This document shows, piece after piece, positions 16,291 through 24,111 of a DNA stretch of 45,578 nucleotides. Position numbers and translations under genes: made by a program. The notes beneath the pieces were generated by a model. The model did not search any database. It had not been told where the DNA came from and saw only the letters and a list, made by a program, of their open reading frames with translations. This stretch comes from an uncultured Bacteriovoracaceae bacterium. GTDB lineage: Bacteria; Bdellovibrionota; Bacteriovoracia; Bacteriovoracales; Bacteriovoracaceae. The stretch is from contig CAKZUQ010000014.1 of NCBI GenBank assembly GCA_937923325.1, positions 1-45,578 on the forward strand, read 5' to 3'. The number at the start of each line of letters is the position of its first letter. Position 1 is the first letter of the stretch.

Positions 16291-17406
16291 ATGTCTGGTT
16301 TTGGGCTTAGAGCATTAAAAAAAGAGTCAAAAGAACAACTAAGAAAAGATTCAAGATTTTTCTTTGATCATATAGTTATAGGTGATGATCATGTTGCGGC
16401 TGCAACATTTTTAAACCTTTTAAGAGAATATCCAGATAAAAAAGTGAAGATTATTTCTTCTTCAGTTTTAAATAAGCAGTCTGTTGTTAACGAGTTAAAG
16501 TGTAAAGTTTCAACTATTAGAGATGAAGAATCTGCATCTCAATTAATCTCAAAAAGTGCCTCTCTAGAAGTTCTGGCAACAAATCAAGAACCATTGTTTT
16601 ATAAAGACACAAAACTTCATAAGTTCACAGGTAGAGCAAAACCACATGAACTAATGGAAGATGAAGATGTTTTTAAGCAATCATATTATAACTTCAAATG
16701 GGAAAGTCTTTTTAATTCAGACGACTTTGAAAAGTTTGATGACATCATTCTTGCTCATCAATTTAATAAATTTATTGAAAGAATAGACTTGATTACACCA
16801 GAGGATTTAGTTGAAGTTACGAATTTTCAAATTTTTACAAGTGAGAATGAAGTCTTTGAGTGTGAGCAATTACACTGGTGTCAAAACCCAAAAACATTTT
16901 ATAAGTTAGTAAAAGATAAAGACTCTTTAGATCTGTCTCTTCATGAATACTGTAATAAGTTAGAGGCAAGAACATCTCTAACTGTTAATTACGAGTCGAA
17001 TCAAAACTTCTATGAGACAAGTGGAACAGTCTATCTACCTCAAAGTGTTACACATGATTGGGGACATTTTATTTGCGATATAAAACCTTTTGATCCTGCT
17101 TCAAATACTCAAGAGATAACGGCCTTAATGTTTGTTACGGAAGAAATCTCTACAGAAGAAGAGTTGGCCAAAAAAATTAGGTTAATGAAGAGAGTTATGG
17201 ATAGAGTATTTCCTATCTTTGCCAAATCAGAAGTTAAAGAATTTATAAACTATAGAGTTGATTCTTTTATTAAGAATAATGATGATTCTTTATCTGCATC
17301 AATTAAACAGTCTCATCCAGATTTAAAGCTTTATGGTGAAGGTGCATATCTTGATGAAGATAAAGCTAATGCTAAATATATGGTTCGTTCTATTTTAAGT
17401 CTTTAG
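16291..17406 (+). CDS. Hypothetical protein with Rossmann-like N-terminus
   Basis: 371 residues, preceded by AGGAG. Residues 27-58 (DHIVIGDDHVAAATFL ... KKVKIIS) have the strand-turn-helix-strand spacing of a Rossmann nucleotide-binding fold, but GDDHVA lacks the normal GxGxxG, so dinucleotide binding is doubtful. No signal peptide; acidic overall. It lies 17 bases after the transglycosylase gene, so co-transcription is likely, which gives a weak link to wall metabolism. No family recognised. It could be a decayed FAD/NAD oxidoreductase. Confidence 0.6.
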   Translation: MSGFGLRALKKESKEQLRKDSRFFFDHIVIGDDHVAAATFLNLLREYPDKKVKIISSSVLNKQSVVNELKCKVSTIRDEESASQLISKSASLEVLATNQEPLFYKDTKLHKFTGRAKPHELMEDEDVFKQSYYNFKWESLFNSDDFEKFDDIILAHQFNKFIERIDLITPEDLVEVTNFQIFTSENEVFECEQLHWCQNPKTFYKLVKDKDSLDLSLHEYCNKLEARTSLTVNYESNQNFYETSGTVYLPQSVTHDWGHFICDIKPFDPASNTQEITALMFVTEEISTEEELAKKIRLMKRVMDRVFPIFAKSEVKEFINYRVDSFIKNNDDSLSASIKQSHPDLKLYGEGAYLDEDKANAKYMVRSILSL

Positions 17407-17903
17407 ACCTATTTTCTTTTTTGATTTATTATTAATTGATATAAGTTTGTCTTCGTACGAATCCAGTCTTTCAAATACTTTTTTAAATACTTTCGCTGTT
17501 TTATCTTCAAGGGTGTTTATTTTAGAATCTAGTTTGGATTCAAGCATTAAAAAATTTCGAAACTGATTAAAAAGTCTCATTATTTGAATATTCACTTGAA
17601 TTGCTTCTTTTGATTTTAAGACACTTCAAAGCATTGCTACCCCATTTTCTGTAAAAAGGTATGGCATTGAGCGACTTTTGTGATTCCAGCTAGTTGGATC
17701 GTTTGCAGTCGCAAATTACTTAACTCTTTGTAATTACATTAAAACATGAAGTCTGCTGGAAACCTCTCAGCATTTCTTCTAACTTGCTCTAATAGTCTTT
17801 TGGTTTCAACATTGTACAGTTTTGCAAGATCACTATCGAGCATGACTCTATGGCCTTTGATTATATATATTTTACTTTCAACTTCTGCTAATAGGTCTGA
17901 CAT
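17395..17903 (-). pseudogene. Broken ORF6N-domain (phage KilA-N-like) protein gene
   Basis: The start at 17903 has AAGGAG at proper spacing and reads the ORF6N signature (IYIIKGHRVMLDSDLAKLYN, then NAERFPADFMF). A TAA follows where Gln is expected, the frame reads on as YKELSNLRLQ, then shifts into DPTSWNHKSRSMPYLFTENGVAML, where TGA replaces a Ser codon, and the same frame continues to the usual coiled-coil C-terminus ending KKIGLKT. Three lesions therefore separate recognisable parts. ORF6N proteins are phage or mobile-element DNA-binding proteins. The 3' end overlaps the convergent gene by 12 bases. Confidence 0.8.
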
Positions 17904-17996
17904 AAAAAAACTCCTTATAAGCTTCAATTACTATCTGCTGTATAAGGAGTCATATTTATTTGATATGATTTATTTAATAGTTCATTACTGAAACTT

Positions 17997-18473
17997 TTAT
18001 TTATTTGCATCCATTTGAGATTGGATAAAGTTTTGCTCTCCAACTTTCATTAAAAGTCCATGTTGAGTCTCTAGCCAATCAACATGCTCTTCTTCACTTC
18101 TAAGTATTTCTGAGAATAAATCTCTAGTTGCATAGTCTTTAGCTTCTTCACAAAGTGTAATACACTCTTTTAAAAAAGGAACAGACTTCGTTTCAACTTC
18201 TAAGTCAGCTTCAAGGACTTCTTTAACATTTTGACCAATTCTAAGCTTATCTAGCTTTTGAAGGTTAGGAAGCCCTTCTAAAAATAAAATTCTTTTGATT
18301 AATTTATCAGCGTGCTTCATCTCATCTATACTTGCTTTATATTCAAGTTGTCCAAGCTTTTCAAGGCCCCAGTCCTCAAGCATTCTTGCATGTAAAAAGT
18401 ATTGATTGATAGCAGTTAACTCTTTAGTTAAAACGTTATTAAGTGCCTGAAGTACTTGCTTGTCACCTTTCAT
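17997..18473 (-). CDS. bfr: Bacterioferritin
   Basis: 158 residues, the length of E. coli Bfr. It stores iron as a 24-mer with di-iron ferroxidase centres. All six centre ligands are at E. coli positions: Glu18, Glu51, His54, Glu94, Glu127, His130. Met52, the haem ligand between subunits, is present in DEMKHAD, so this is a haem-binding bacterioferritin rather than a plain ferritin. It lies 36 bases after bfd, almost surely on the same transcript. Confidence 0.95.
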   Translation of the reverse strand: MKGDKQVLQALNNVLTKELTAINQYFLHARMLEDWGLEKLGQLEYKASIDEMKHADKLIKRILFLEGLPNLQKLDKLRIGQNVKEVLEADLEVETKSVPFLKECITLCEEAKDYATRDLFSEILRSEEEHVDWLETQHGLLMKVGEQNFIQSQMDANK

Positions 18474-18509
18474 ATGTAAATCCCCTTATTATTGATTATA
18501 ACAAGGCTA

Positions 18510-18716
18510 TTATTTAGAATTTAATGGACTTTGTATAGAGGTGTCGATTGATTTTGATTTTTGTTTGCTTTTTAGGTTTTCTATTGCATCTAATAAGCAA
18601 GTTCCACAGTCAGATCCAACTCCTAGAGTCTTTAGAACATCCTTACTATTTTGATGCGTAATCATAGCGTTTTCAATGTCTTTTTCCGTAATACCTTTAC
18701 AGATGCATACATACAT
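18510..18716 (-). CDS. bfd: Bacterioferritin-associated ferredoxin
   Basis: 68 residues; the first 50 are the BFD [2Fe-2S] domain with Cys4, Cys6, Cys37 and Cys40 (MYVCICK and GSDCGTC). Bfd docks on bacterioferritin and reduces its iron for release. The last 18 residues, rich in Ser/Lys, are an extra tail. GGGAG lies before the ATG, and a good promoter lies 27 bases upstream. No clear Fur box is seen, though iron control would be expected. Confidence 0.92.
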   Translation of the reverse strand: MYVCICKGITEKDIENAMITHQNSKDVLKTLGVGSDCGTCLLDAIENLKSKQKSKSIDTSIQSPLNSK

Positions 18717-18742
18717 ATTGAGTCTCCCGACTTGTTACTTAT

Positions 18743-18771
18743 ATTATATATCGGTTTGGTATGTAAAACAA
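18743..18771 (-). promoter_or_regulatory. Promoter of bfd-bfr
   Basis: On the minus strand a consensus TATAAT (18743-18748) and TTGTTT (18766-18771) are 17 bases apart. The -10 ends 26 bases before the bfd start. Confidence 0.6.
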
Positions 18772-18854
18772 TAAGTAAAATATTCATATACTTGTAAGTG
18801 CTATGTGATAACAGTGTCTTAGCTCAATGAGTGTTTAAATATACCGAAAAAAGA

Positions 18855-18884
18855 CAAAAAAAAGGGCCTACATATGTAGACCCT
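18855..18884 (-). terminator. Terminator of the His-rich barrel gene
   Basis: agggcctacat / atgtagaccct (18863-18884) forms an 11-base stem with one mismatch; on the minus strand it is followed by eight T. Confidence 0.85.
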
Positions 18885-18911
18885 AGCTATATTGCTAATT
18901 ATATTAAAAAA

Positions 18912-19490
18912 TTAGAATAATACATCAAACTTAACAAAGTTCCATGCTAAAGCTGAGGATTCAACATCTTCAGTTCCATTTTCTGTTGTTACAATTGAGT
19001 AATTTACTGAAGGTGAAAATGCTAAGTGCATTCCCATCCATGAACCAACATTAAATCTATGACCGTATTCAAGACCAATAGTTGATGACTCACTATCATC
19101 ACCTTCAAGATCAGTCATGTTATAGTGTAAACCAACATAACAAGTATCAATAGCTTTACCATCTAAATTATAGTAACCGTGAAGACCAATAGTGCTTGAT
19201 TTATTATTTTCTGTTTTTGCATTTGAATAAGAAAGTCCGGCCATCCATGAACCATTAATTGCATATGTGTAGTTAAGTGCAATGTTTGAACTTGAAGCAT
19301 TGTCTGAATCTATGAAAGAGATATCAAAAGATCTGTTCTCTGCAGAATCATTCTCAAATCCAGAAAAAGTAATCATGTGCTTAATGTCAGAGTGCTTGTG
19401 ACCGTGACCTTTATGGTGATGATTACCGTGGTGATTTGCCATTGCTGAAGTCATTCCTAAAGCGATTAACGCTACTAAAATTTTTTTCAT
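18912..19490 (-). CDS. Small outer-membrane beta-barrel with His-rich N-terminus
   Basis: 192 residues. The signal peptide is cut after SAMA (about residue 18). The mature N-terminus is a His/Gly/Lys stretch (NHHGNHHHKGHGHKH, about ten His in 18 residues), a likely metal-binding tail facing the periplasm. The rest alternates polar and hydrophobic residues in about eight strands (ITFSGFEN, NIALNYTYAI, WMAGLSYS, TIGLHGYYN, CYVGLHYNM, TIGLEYGHRF, MHLAFSPSVNYS, LAWNFVKFDVLF) and ends in Phe, as in 8-stranded OM barrels. It lies beside bfd-bfr, suggesting but not proving a metal role. Confidence 0.75.
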   Translation of the reverse strand: MKKILVALIALGMTSAMANHHGNHHHKGHGHKHSDIKHMITFSGFENDSAENRSFDISFIDSDNASSSNIALNYTYAINGSWMAGLSYSNAKTENNKSSTIGLHGYYNLDGKAIDTCYVGLHYNMTDLEGDDSESSTIGLEYGHRFNVGSWMGMHLAFSPSVNYSIVTTENGTEDVESSALAWNFVKFDVLF

Positions 19491-19900
19491 TCCTTACATC
19501 CTTTGTTAGGTTTGTTATTAAAAGATAACGTTTATTAACGTATTTCTATATTTTCTCTATATAAAATTTTAACTAAAAAAAATAGCATGGCAAATCATTG
19601 ATTAAAATTTTGTTGAACAAAAGCTTGAAATATGTGTCAGATAAATGGCGTTAAGTAAACTTCTTTTGCCCCTATTGAACGATGCTTTGTCTATAGCCTA
19701 AGTTAGAAATACTCTAGAGTCTTTATAGTTATTAACAATTAAAATATTAAGAAAAGTCTAACTTTAAGTAAAGAAAAACAAAATTAACCTATGTTATTTA
19801 CTTATAGCGAATAAAGAGAAAAAATTTAATATAGAAAATTTTCATAAAAAGTAGAAACGAAGTTTTAAAATTTGAGGGAACTTCATTAAAAGGAGAAAGT
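19491..19900. other. Divergent intergenic region, 410 bases
   Basis: AT-rich spacer between two outer-membrane protein genes on opposite strands. A GAAGTT (19859-19864) / AACTTC (19879-19884) inverted repeat with a 14-base loop lies just before the ribosome site of the 19901 gene. No open frame of note. A long 5' leader for an abundant OM protein is plausible. Clear promoter hexamers could not be picked. Confidence 0.4.
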
Positions 19901-21064
19901 ATGAAAAAGAAAATTGGTTTAGCCTTAGGGTTAGCAGTTTTATCAACTGGAGCACTAGCTTCAAAAGCAAGATTACAGGCATTGGGTGAAGATCAGAATG
20001 GATCATTCATCATTCAAGATGTAAGGAACATCTTTTATAGTCCAGCTCAAGCATTATACTACAAAGATGGTGTAACTATGGAGTGGGGAAATACATCAGA
20101 GATCGCAGATACAACAGCAACTCCAAGAGCAGAAGGTGGTGTGCTTAAGTCACAAGGAAACATGGTTTATGGCGTTTACTTAGGTCATGAAACAAGTGAA
20201 GGAAATGCATTAAGACAATTTGCTGGAACAGGAATCACTGAGACAAACAACATTTCCGTTTTAGCTGCAGGTGATGCTGGAGTTCAATGGGGAGCTGCTT
20301 TAACTTATGGTTCTTTTACTAACGAAGGTAGTTACGGAACAATAACAAATGATTTTGATGGAGATGGTACAGTAGAGACATTTACTAATAGCGATGGAGA
20401 AGCAACTCTATTAAGATCAAGATTTTCAGTAATTACTGGAGATTGGGAGTTTTATGCAAGAGTAAATCTTTTAAATAAATCAGAGGGAACTCTTGCTGGT
20501 GAAGCAAGTTTAGCTGGAGCATTAACAACAGATCAATCTTTTGAAGGTAAATCTGGATGGCAAGCAGGAGCAATCACTACAATGAATGATATGAAGTATG
20601 TATTAACAGCATCTGGACTAACTGGAGAAAACGAAGCTGGAACTGAGTATAAGTACCAAGCTATGGAGTTCCAAATGGGTAGCTTAATGCAATTAAATGA
20701 CATGGCTTCTTTAAACTATAGAGTTGGAGCAGAGTACAGAAAAGAAGAAGAAGGTAACTTCATTACTTCTGGAGATACTGGAGCTACTGCTGGAGCGTTC
20801 AATGGTTCTGAAGCAACTGTTATTACATTACCAGTTGTTATTGGTTTAGAAGTTCAAGCTACAGATTGGTTAATCATTAGATCTTCTGTTTCTCAATTTG
20901 TATGGTCTAGCTATGACAATGGTACTGATAAGTCAGATTTAGCAGAATCAACTACTGTTAACGCTGGTGTTGGTCTTGTATTTGGTGACTTCTTAGTAGA
21001 CGCTGCTTTACAAAATGACGGTACTAACGACAAAGGTAGAGTATCAATGACTTATAAATTCTAA
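19901..21064 (+). CDS. Porin-like major outer-membrane protein
   Basis: 387 residues. Signal peptide cut after ALA (residue 20). The mature start SKARLQALGEDQNGSFIIQDVRNIFYSPAQ resembles surface proteins of Bdellovibrio-like bacteria (from memory). The body alternates in beta-strand fashion with Gly/Ser/Thr-rich loops and ends MTYKF, an OM barrel C-terminus. A loop at 151-162 (DFDGDG...) resembles a calcium loop but lacks the last acidic ligand. Lys is low, unlike its neighbours, and the codons look optimised, consistent with an abundant protein. AAAGGAG precedes the ATG and a strong terminator follows. Probably a general porin; strand number not determined. Confidence 0.75.
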   Translation: MKKKIGLALGLAVLSTGALASKARLQALGEDQNGSFIIQDVRNIFYSPAQALYYKDGVTMEWGNTSEIADTTATPRAEGGVLKSQGNMVYGVYLGHETSEGNALRQFAGTGITETNNISVLAAGDAGVQWGAALTYGSFTNEGSYGTITNDFDGDGTVETFTNSDGEATLLRSRFSVITGDWEFYARVNLLNKSEGTLAGEASLAGALTTDQSFEGKSGWQAGAITTMNDMKYVLTASGLTGENEAGTEYKYQAMEFQMGSLMQLNDMASLNYRVGAEYRKEEEGNFITSGDTGATAGAFNGSEATVITLPVVIGLEVQATDWLIIRSSVSQFVWSSYDNGTDKSDLAESTTVNAGVGLVFGDFLVDAALQNDGTNDKGRVSMTYKF

Positions 21065-21092
21065 TTAATAGATTTATATAATTAAAGAAGAG

Positions 21093-21119
21093 GCCTAGAA
21101 GAAATTCTAGGCTTTTTTT
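21093..21119 (+). terminator. Terminator of the porin-like gene
   Basis: gcctagaa-gaaa-ttctaggc, a perfect 8-bp stem with a GAAA tetraloop (21093-21112), followed by seven T. Confidence 0.95.
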
Positions 21120-21215
21120 ATTTCAAATATGAATTAAGCTTTATAAAACGATCAAAATTCATTACATCCTCATATTACTCTTTTATATATCTCTTCATCA
21201 TTAAAGGAGAGAAAA

Positions 21216-21413
21216 ATGTCAAAAGAATTAAATATATCAATCTCAGAATGCTTATCTCTTTGGGAGAGTAAAGAATCTATAGAACTACCATATGAGAAAA
21301 CATCAAATAAAAAATTAAAGATTGGCTACGACTTTTCAGGGAAAATATTAAGAGTTGTATTTAAATACCTTGAAAGTAATGAAATCGAGATCTTATCAGC
21401 TAGTAGAGTCTAG
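21216..21413 (+). CDS. Short BrnT/DUF497-like protein, probable orphan toxin relic
   Basis: 65 residues with AAAGGAG before the ATG. The order SECLSLWES-ESIELPYE, KLKIGYDFSGKILRVVFKY, EIEILSASRV matches the BrnT-type RNase toxin layout (EA.ALW, then G....LRVV.TYR, then IRIISARR). It lacks the first strand and helix (the usual W/D-N-K-KHG part, about 20 residues), and no BrnA-like antitoxin follows. It may be a truncated relic or a small inactive homologue. It sits 63 bases before a MazE/MazF-type pair. The assignment is by eye. Confidence 0.45.
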   Translation: MSKELNISISECLSLWESKESIELPYEKTSNKKLKIGYDFSGKILRVVFKYLESNEIEILSASRV

Positions 21414-21423
21414 ATGAGCTTCA

Positions 21424-21452
21424 TTGATAGAAGATTAACTTTGTGGTATACT
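21424..21452 (+). promoter_or_regulatory. Promoter of the toxin-antitoxin operon
   Basis: TTGATA (21424-21429) and TATACT (21447-21452) with exact 17-base spacing. It overlaps the palindrome at 21445-21464 and lies 24 bases before the antitoxin start. Confidence 0.75.
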
Positions 21453-21464
21453 TGCAGGTATACC
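21445..21464. promoter_or_regulatory. Palindromic operator over the toxin-antitoxin promoter
   Basis: ggtatac (21445-21451) and gtatacc (21458-21464) form a perfect 7-base inverted repeat with a 6-base spacer, covering the -10 box and start site. This is the expected place for autorepression by the antitoxin or the complex. Confidence 0.7.
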
Positions 21465-21476
21465 TTTGGAGGGGCG

Positions 21477-21707
21477 ATGAGTTCTTTATTAAAGTTAAAA
21501 GATGAAGATGTTTTAAGAATTGAAAAAGCTAAATCTAAGCTTAACTTAGATAGTAAAGTTGGTGTACTTAGATATGCTCTTGAGTTACTAGAAAAAGAAA
21601 TCGAAAGAAAAGAAAAAGTTAAAAAGTGGCAAGAAGTTGCGAAGAAAGCATCAAAAAATAGCATGAAAGTAAATAAAGAATTTTTTGAGGCCTTACAAGA
21701 TGAGTAA
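21477..21707 (+). CDS. Antitoxin of a MazE/MazF-type pair
   Basis: 76 residues from ATG 21477, chosen because GGAGGGG lies just before; a longer frame from 21414 would run across the promoter. The first 45 residues (LLKLKDEDVLRIEKAKSKLN, VLRYALELLEKEIER) look like a small helical or ribbon-helix-helix DNA-binding domain; the Lys-rich rest (KKWQEVAKKASKNSMKVNKEFF) would wrap the toxin. It overlaps the toxin start by 8 bases. Identity rests on partner, size and operator. Confidence 0.7.
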   Translation: MSSLLKLKDEDVLRIEKAKSKLNLDSKVGVLRYALELLEKEIERKEKVKKWQEVAKKASKNSMKVNKEFFEALQDE

Positions 21708-22053
21708 GCTCTCTTTTCCAAAAAGATGGAATATATATTTAATAAACTTAAACCCAAAAAGAGGAACTAAACCTGGTAAACAAAGGCCATGTCTAATTGT
21801 TCAAAATGAAAACTTTAACTTCTTAGGGGCAAGTATTATAATACCTATAACATCGCAAGTTTTAGAAGAGACAAAACCGATAAGAGTCAATATACCTGCT
21901 GGAATCTCTGGTTTACTGAAAAGTAGTGATCTTATGATAGATCAAATGATGGCCTGGGATCATAAAAGGATTATATCTCATATCGGAACGCTTCCAACTT
22001 ACTTGATTGAAGAAACGAAAGAAGCAATAAAAGAATTTTTGGATTTAGAGTGA
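21700..22053 (+). CDS. MazF/PemK-family endoribonuclease toxin
   Basis: 117 residues from ATG 21700, inside the antitoxin's last codons. Family landmarks in order: WNIYLINLNPKRGTKPGKQRPCLIVQN (about 10-36, with the RP pair), IIPITSQ (47-53), GLLKSSDLMIDQ, then ISHIGTLP. MazF toxins cleave single-stranded mRNA at short motifs and are inactivated by the antitoxin. The length is normal, with no lesion. The stop overlaps the GTG of the following mtgA-like gene, so all three genes are likely on one mRNA. Confidence 0.88.
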   Translation: MSKLSFPKRWNIYLINLNPKRGTKPGKQRPCLIVQNENFNFLGASIIIPITSQVLEETKPIRVNIPAGISGLLKSSDLMIDQMMAWDHKRIISHIGTLPTYLIEETKEAIKEFLDLE

Positions 22054-22805
22054 AAAAAATAAGTAAAGTTTTAGCAGTAGTATTAATAAGTCTCATCTTA
22101 GGTTGTTTTATTTTGTATGCACTTAATGATGCAGATAAACTAAAAGACAACTACACAATATATAATTTAAAAACTAAAGAATATGAACTTTCTAATAAGA
22201 AGCCACAGTATTGGACTAGTATAAAAAAAGTATCTAAAAAAGCATTGTGGGCCATAATTGTAAGTGAAGATTGGGCCTTCTATGATCATAACGGGATTGA
22301 CTTAAGACAAATAAAAGAAGCTCTTGAAGACACTGTAATTTCTGGAGAGAAAATTCGAGGAGCTTCAACAATCTCTCAACAAGTTGTAAAGAATGCTCTT
22401 TATTCAAACAAGAGAAGTTATATTAGAAAGTTTAAAGAGTTAATTGGAACTTTTAAGCTTGAGAAAAACTTATCTAAGGATCAAATAGTTGAGCAATATA
22501 TAAATCTTGCTGAATTTGGAAAAGATCTTTATGGAATTAAAAAAGCATCTTCTTTTTATTTTCAAAAGAGACCTAGTCAACTAACCGCAAAAGAAGGTGC
22601 TTTTTTAGCGATGCTCTTACCTTCTCCAGTTAAATACAGTAGTTCTTTTAGAAAAGGAAAGCTCTCTGATTACGCAGAAAATATTATTGAGCAAATCCTT
22701 ATCAAGTTAAGGCAGGTTAAAATTTTAACAGAGAAAGAAAGATTGGAAGAAAAAGATTCTATTTTATCTTTTGAAGATGAAAAAATAATGGAAAGTTTTT
22801 TTTAA
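22050..22805 (+). CDS. mtgA: Monofunctional peptidoglycan glycosyltransferase
   Basis: 251 residues starting with GTG, which overlaps the toxin stop (GTGA). One N-terminal membrane anchor (about 7-25), then a GT51 domain: EDWAFYDHNGID (catalytic Glu73), GASTISQQVVKNA (104-116), KFKELIGTFKLEK and YINLAEFGKDLYGI, then TAKEGAFLAMLLPSP. It polymerises lipid II into glycan strands in the periplasm; no transpeptidase domain is present. The length matches MtgA. Placement in a toxin-antitoxin operon is unusual. It ends tail-to-tail with the deacetylase gene on a shared TTAA. Confidence 0.9.
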   Translation: MKKISKVLAVVLISLILGCFILYALNDADKLKDNYTIYNLKTKEYELSNKKPQYWTSIKKVSKKALWAIIVSEDWAFYDHNGIDLRQIKEALEDTVISGEKIRGASTISQQVVKNALYSNKRSYIRKFKELIGTFKLEKNLSKDQIVEQYINLAEFGKDLYGIKKASSFYFQKRPSQLTAKEGAFLAMLLPSPVKYSSSFRKGKLSDYAENIIEQILIKLRQVKILTEKERLEEKDSILSFEDEKIMESFF

Positions 22806-24109
22806 TTCAAAATTTTAGGTGAAGGCTTTGAAATATCATAACATTTCCAAATTAATTCATCTTCAGCATTATATTGGCAATAACAAGTTGAGATACCTTT
22901 CTTTATAAATTTTTTTTCTGAGGCTTTAGAGCATGACTTGTTGATATACCTACTAGAAATTTCTTTTGCTAGATCAATTGGAAATCCCTCTTCACATGTA
23001 GCTCTATATAAGTTTTTACTAGATATCCAACTCCCATCGATACAATAAGAATTAACTCCATTACAGTGAGTAACCTCTCCAACATAATTTGAATAACAAC
23101 TATTGTATGAAGTATCTAGTTTCTCTACTTGAGAACAAGATTTGCTAATATTAGGTGATATAGTCTTTATAGAATCTAACATCTCTTGAACACGATCTAC
23201 TGAACTATAACTTTTCGTATAAACTCCATTTGAAAGCTTTTCTTTAAGAATTTCATCCATAGATAAGAACTTTACACCAAGGCATTTTGCTTTTTCGATA
23301 ATTTCATCCATCGAAGTTTTCTCTGTGTTGTATTTAGAGGGAAGTGAGTTGATGGACCTTGTATCATGAAAAAGGGTCATTATATTTTGAGATGTTGATT
23401 TACAAATTTGATTTAATTGTTGGTCTATATATTTATCTTTATTACTTTTTGAGTAAATTGTGCTGGCATCTTTTGAGTCGTGATTCCAACCAACATGAGA
23501 TAGTTTATACTCACTGGCAATACTCATTGCTGGACTATGGGCCCTATAATAATTTAATTGTTCTCTATAGTTTGAACCTTTAATATTTCGTCCATCACTG
23601 ATCATTTTTTCTATTTCTGTTTTTGAAGGTGATATCCCTCGGCCATAAGGGAAGCGAACCAAAGTGTTCTTTTGTTTTGAAAATTGATTATCAGAAAACT
23701 TATCTAGTAACTGTATACTTTTTGATAACTGATTTCTTCTTTGAGAGTCAGTATATCCTTTTTGAAGATTTCCTTTCCAATCGTACCTAATGTCATGGCA
23801 ATTATGGTCATGTCCATGACTTGCGACTGTAAAGTTATTATTAAACATTTCTTTGATGAGCTCTTTCTTTTTCTTTAGATCACCCTTAGTTAGCTGATGA
23901 GTTGATATAAAAAAAGTAGCATTAACCTTTTGTCTTTTTAATGTTTCTAGAACTTTTGGAGTTGTGGTTGTATTTGGTCCGTCGTCAAAAGTTAAATGAA
24001 TTTTTTTATTAGAGCACCCTTGATACTTAGTGATATCTTTAGCGTAGTCTTTACAGTTTTGTGAAAAAGTGGATGATAAAGTTATAAGAGCTAGTAAGTA
24101 CCAGTACAT
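22802..24109 (-). CDS. Secreted polysaccharide deacetylase (NodB) with Cys-rich tail
   Basis: 435 residues with a signal peptide (about 1-16). The NodB domain is complete: LTFDDGPN (catalytic Asp42, metal Asp43), SHGHDH (metal His98 and His102), RFPYGRG (152-158), GWNHDSKDA (about 207-215) and LFHDT (His248). It removes N-acetyl groups from chitin- or peptidoglycan-like glycans using a divalent metal. The last 110 residues contain about ten Cys, probably a disulfide-rich substrate-binding module with no family I know. Bdellovibrio uses such deacetylases on prey wall during invasion; a similar role here is inference. Last gene of the pepA operon, 2 bases after the lipoprotein stop. Confidence 0.85.
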   Translation of the reverse strand: MYWYLLALITLSSTFSQNCKDYAKDITKYQGCSNKKIHLTFDDGPNTTTTPKVLETLKRQKVNATFFISTHQLTKGDLKKKKELIKEMFNNNFTVASHGHDHNCHDIRYDWKGNLQKGYTDSQRRNQLSKSIQLLDKFSDNQFSKQKNTLVRFPYGRGISPSKTEIEKMISDGRNIKGSNYREQLNYYRAHSPAMSIASEYKLSHVGWNHDSKDASTIYSKSNKDKYIDQQLNQICKSTSQNIMTLFHDTRSINSLPSKYNTEKTSMDEIIEKAKCLGVKFLSMDEILKEKLSNGVYTKSYSSVDRVQEMLDSIKTISPNISKSCSQVEKLDTSYNSCYSNYVGEVTHCNGVNSYCIDGSWISSKNLYRATCEEGFPIDLAKEISSRYINKSCSKASEKKFIKKGISTCYCQYNAEDELIWKCYDISKPSPKILN

Positions 24110-24111
24110 AT

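Noticed and set aside
17910..17950. Inverted repeat ctccttata / tataaggag as a terminator
   Set aside because: The left arm is the ribosome site of the ORF6N gene and no T run follows; may be a chance repeat.
18717..18790. Fur box upstream of bfd
   Set aside because: No 19-base GATAAT-type palindrome could be found; only ordinary promoter elements.
20351..20386. EF-hand-like calcium loop in the porin-like protein
   Set aside because: DFDGDG fits the first positions, but the last acidic ligand is missing and no EF helices surround it; more likely an acidic surface loop.
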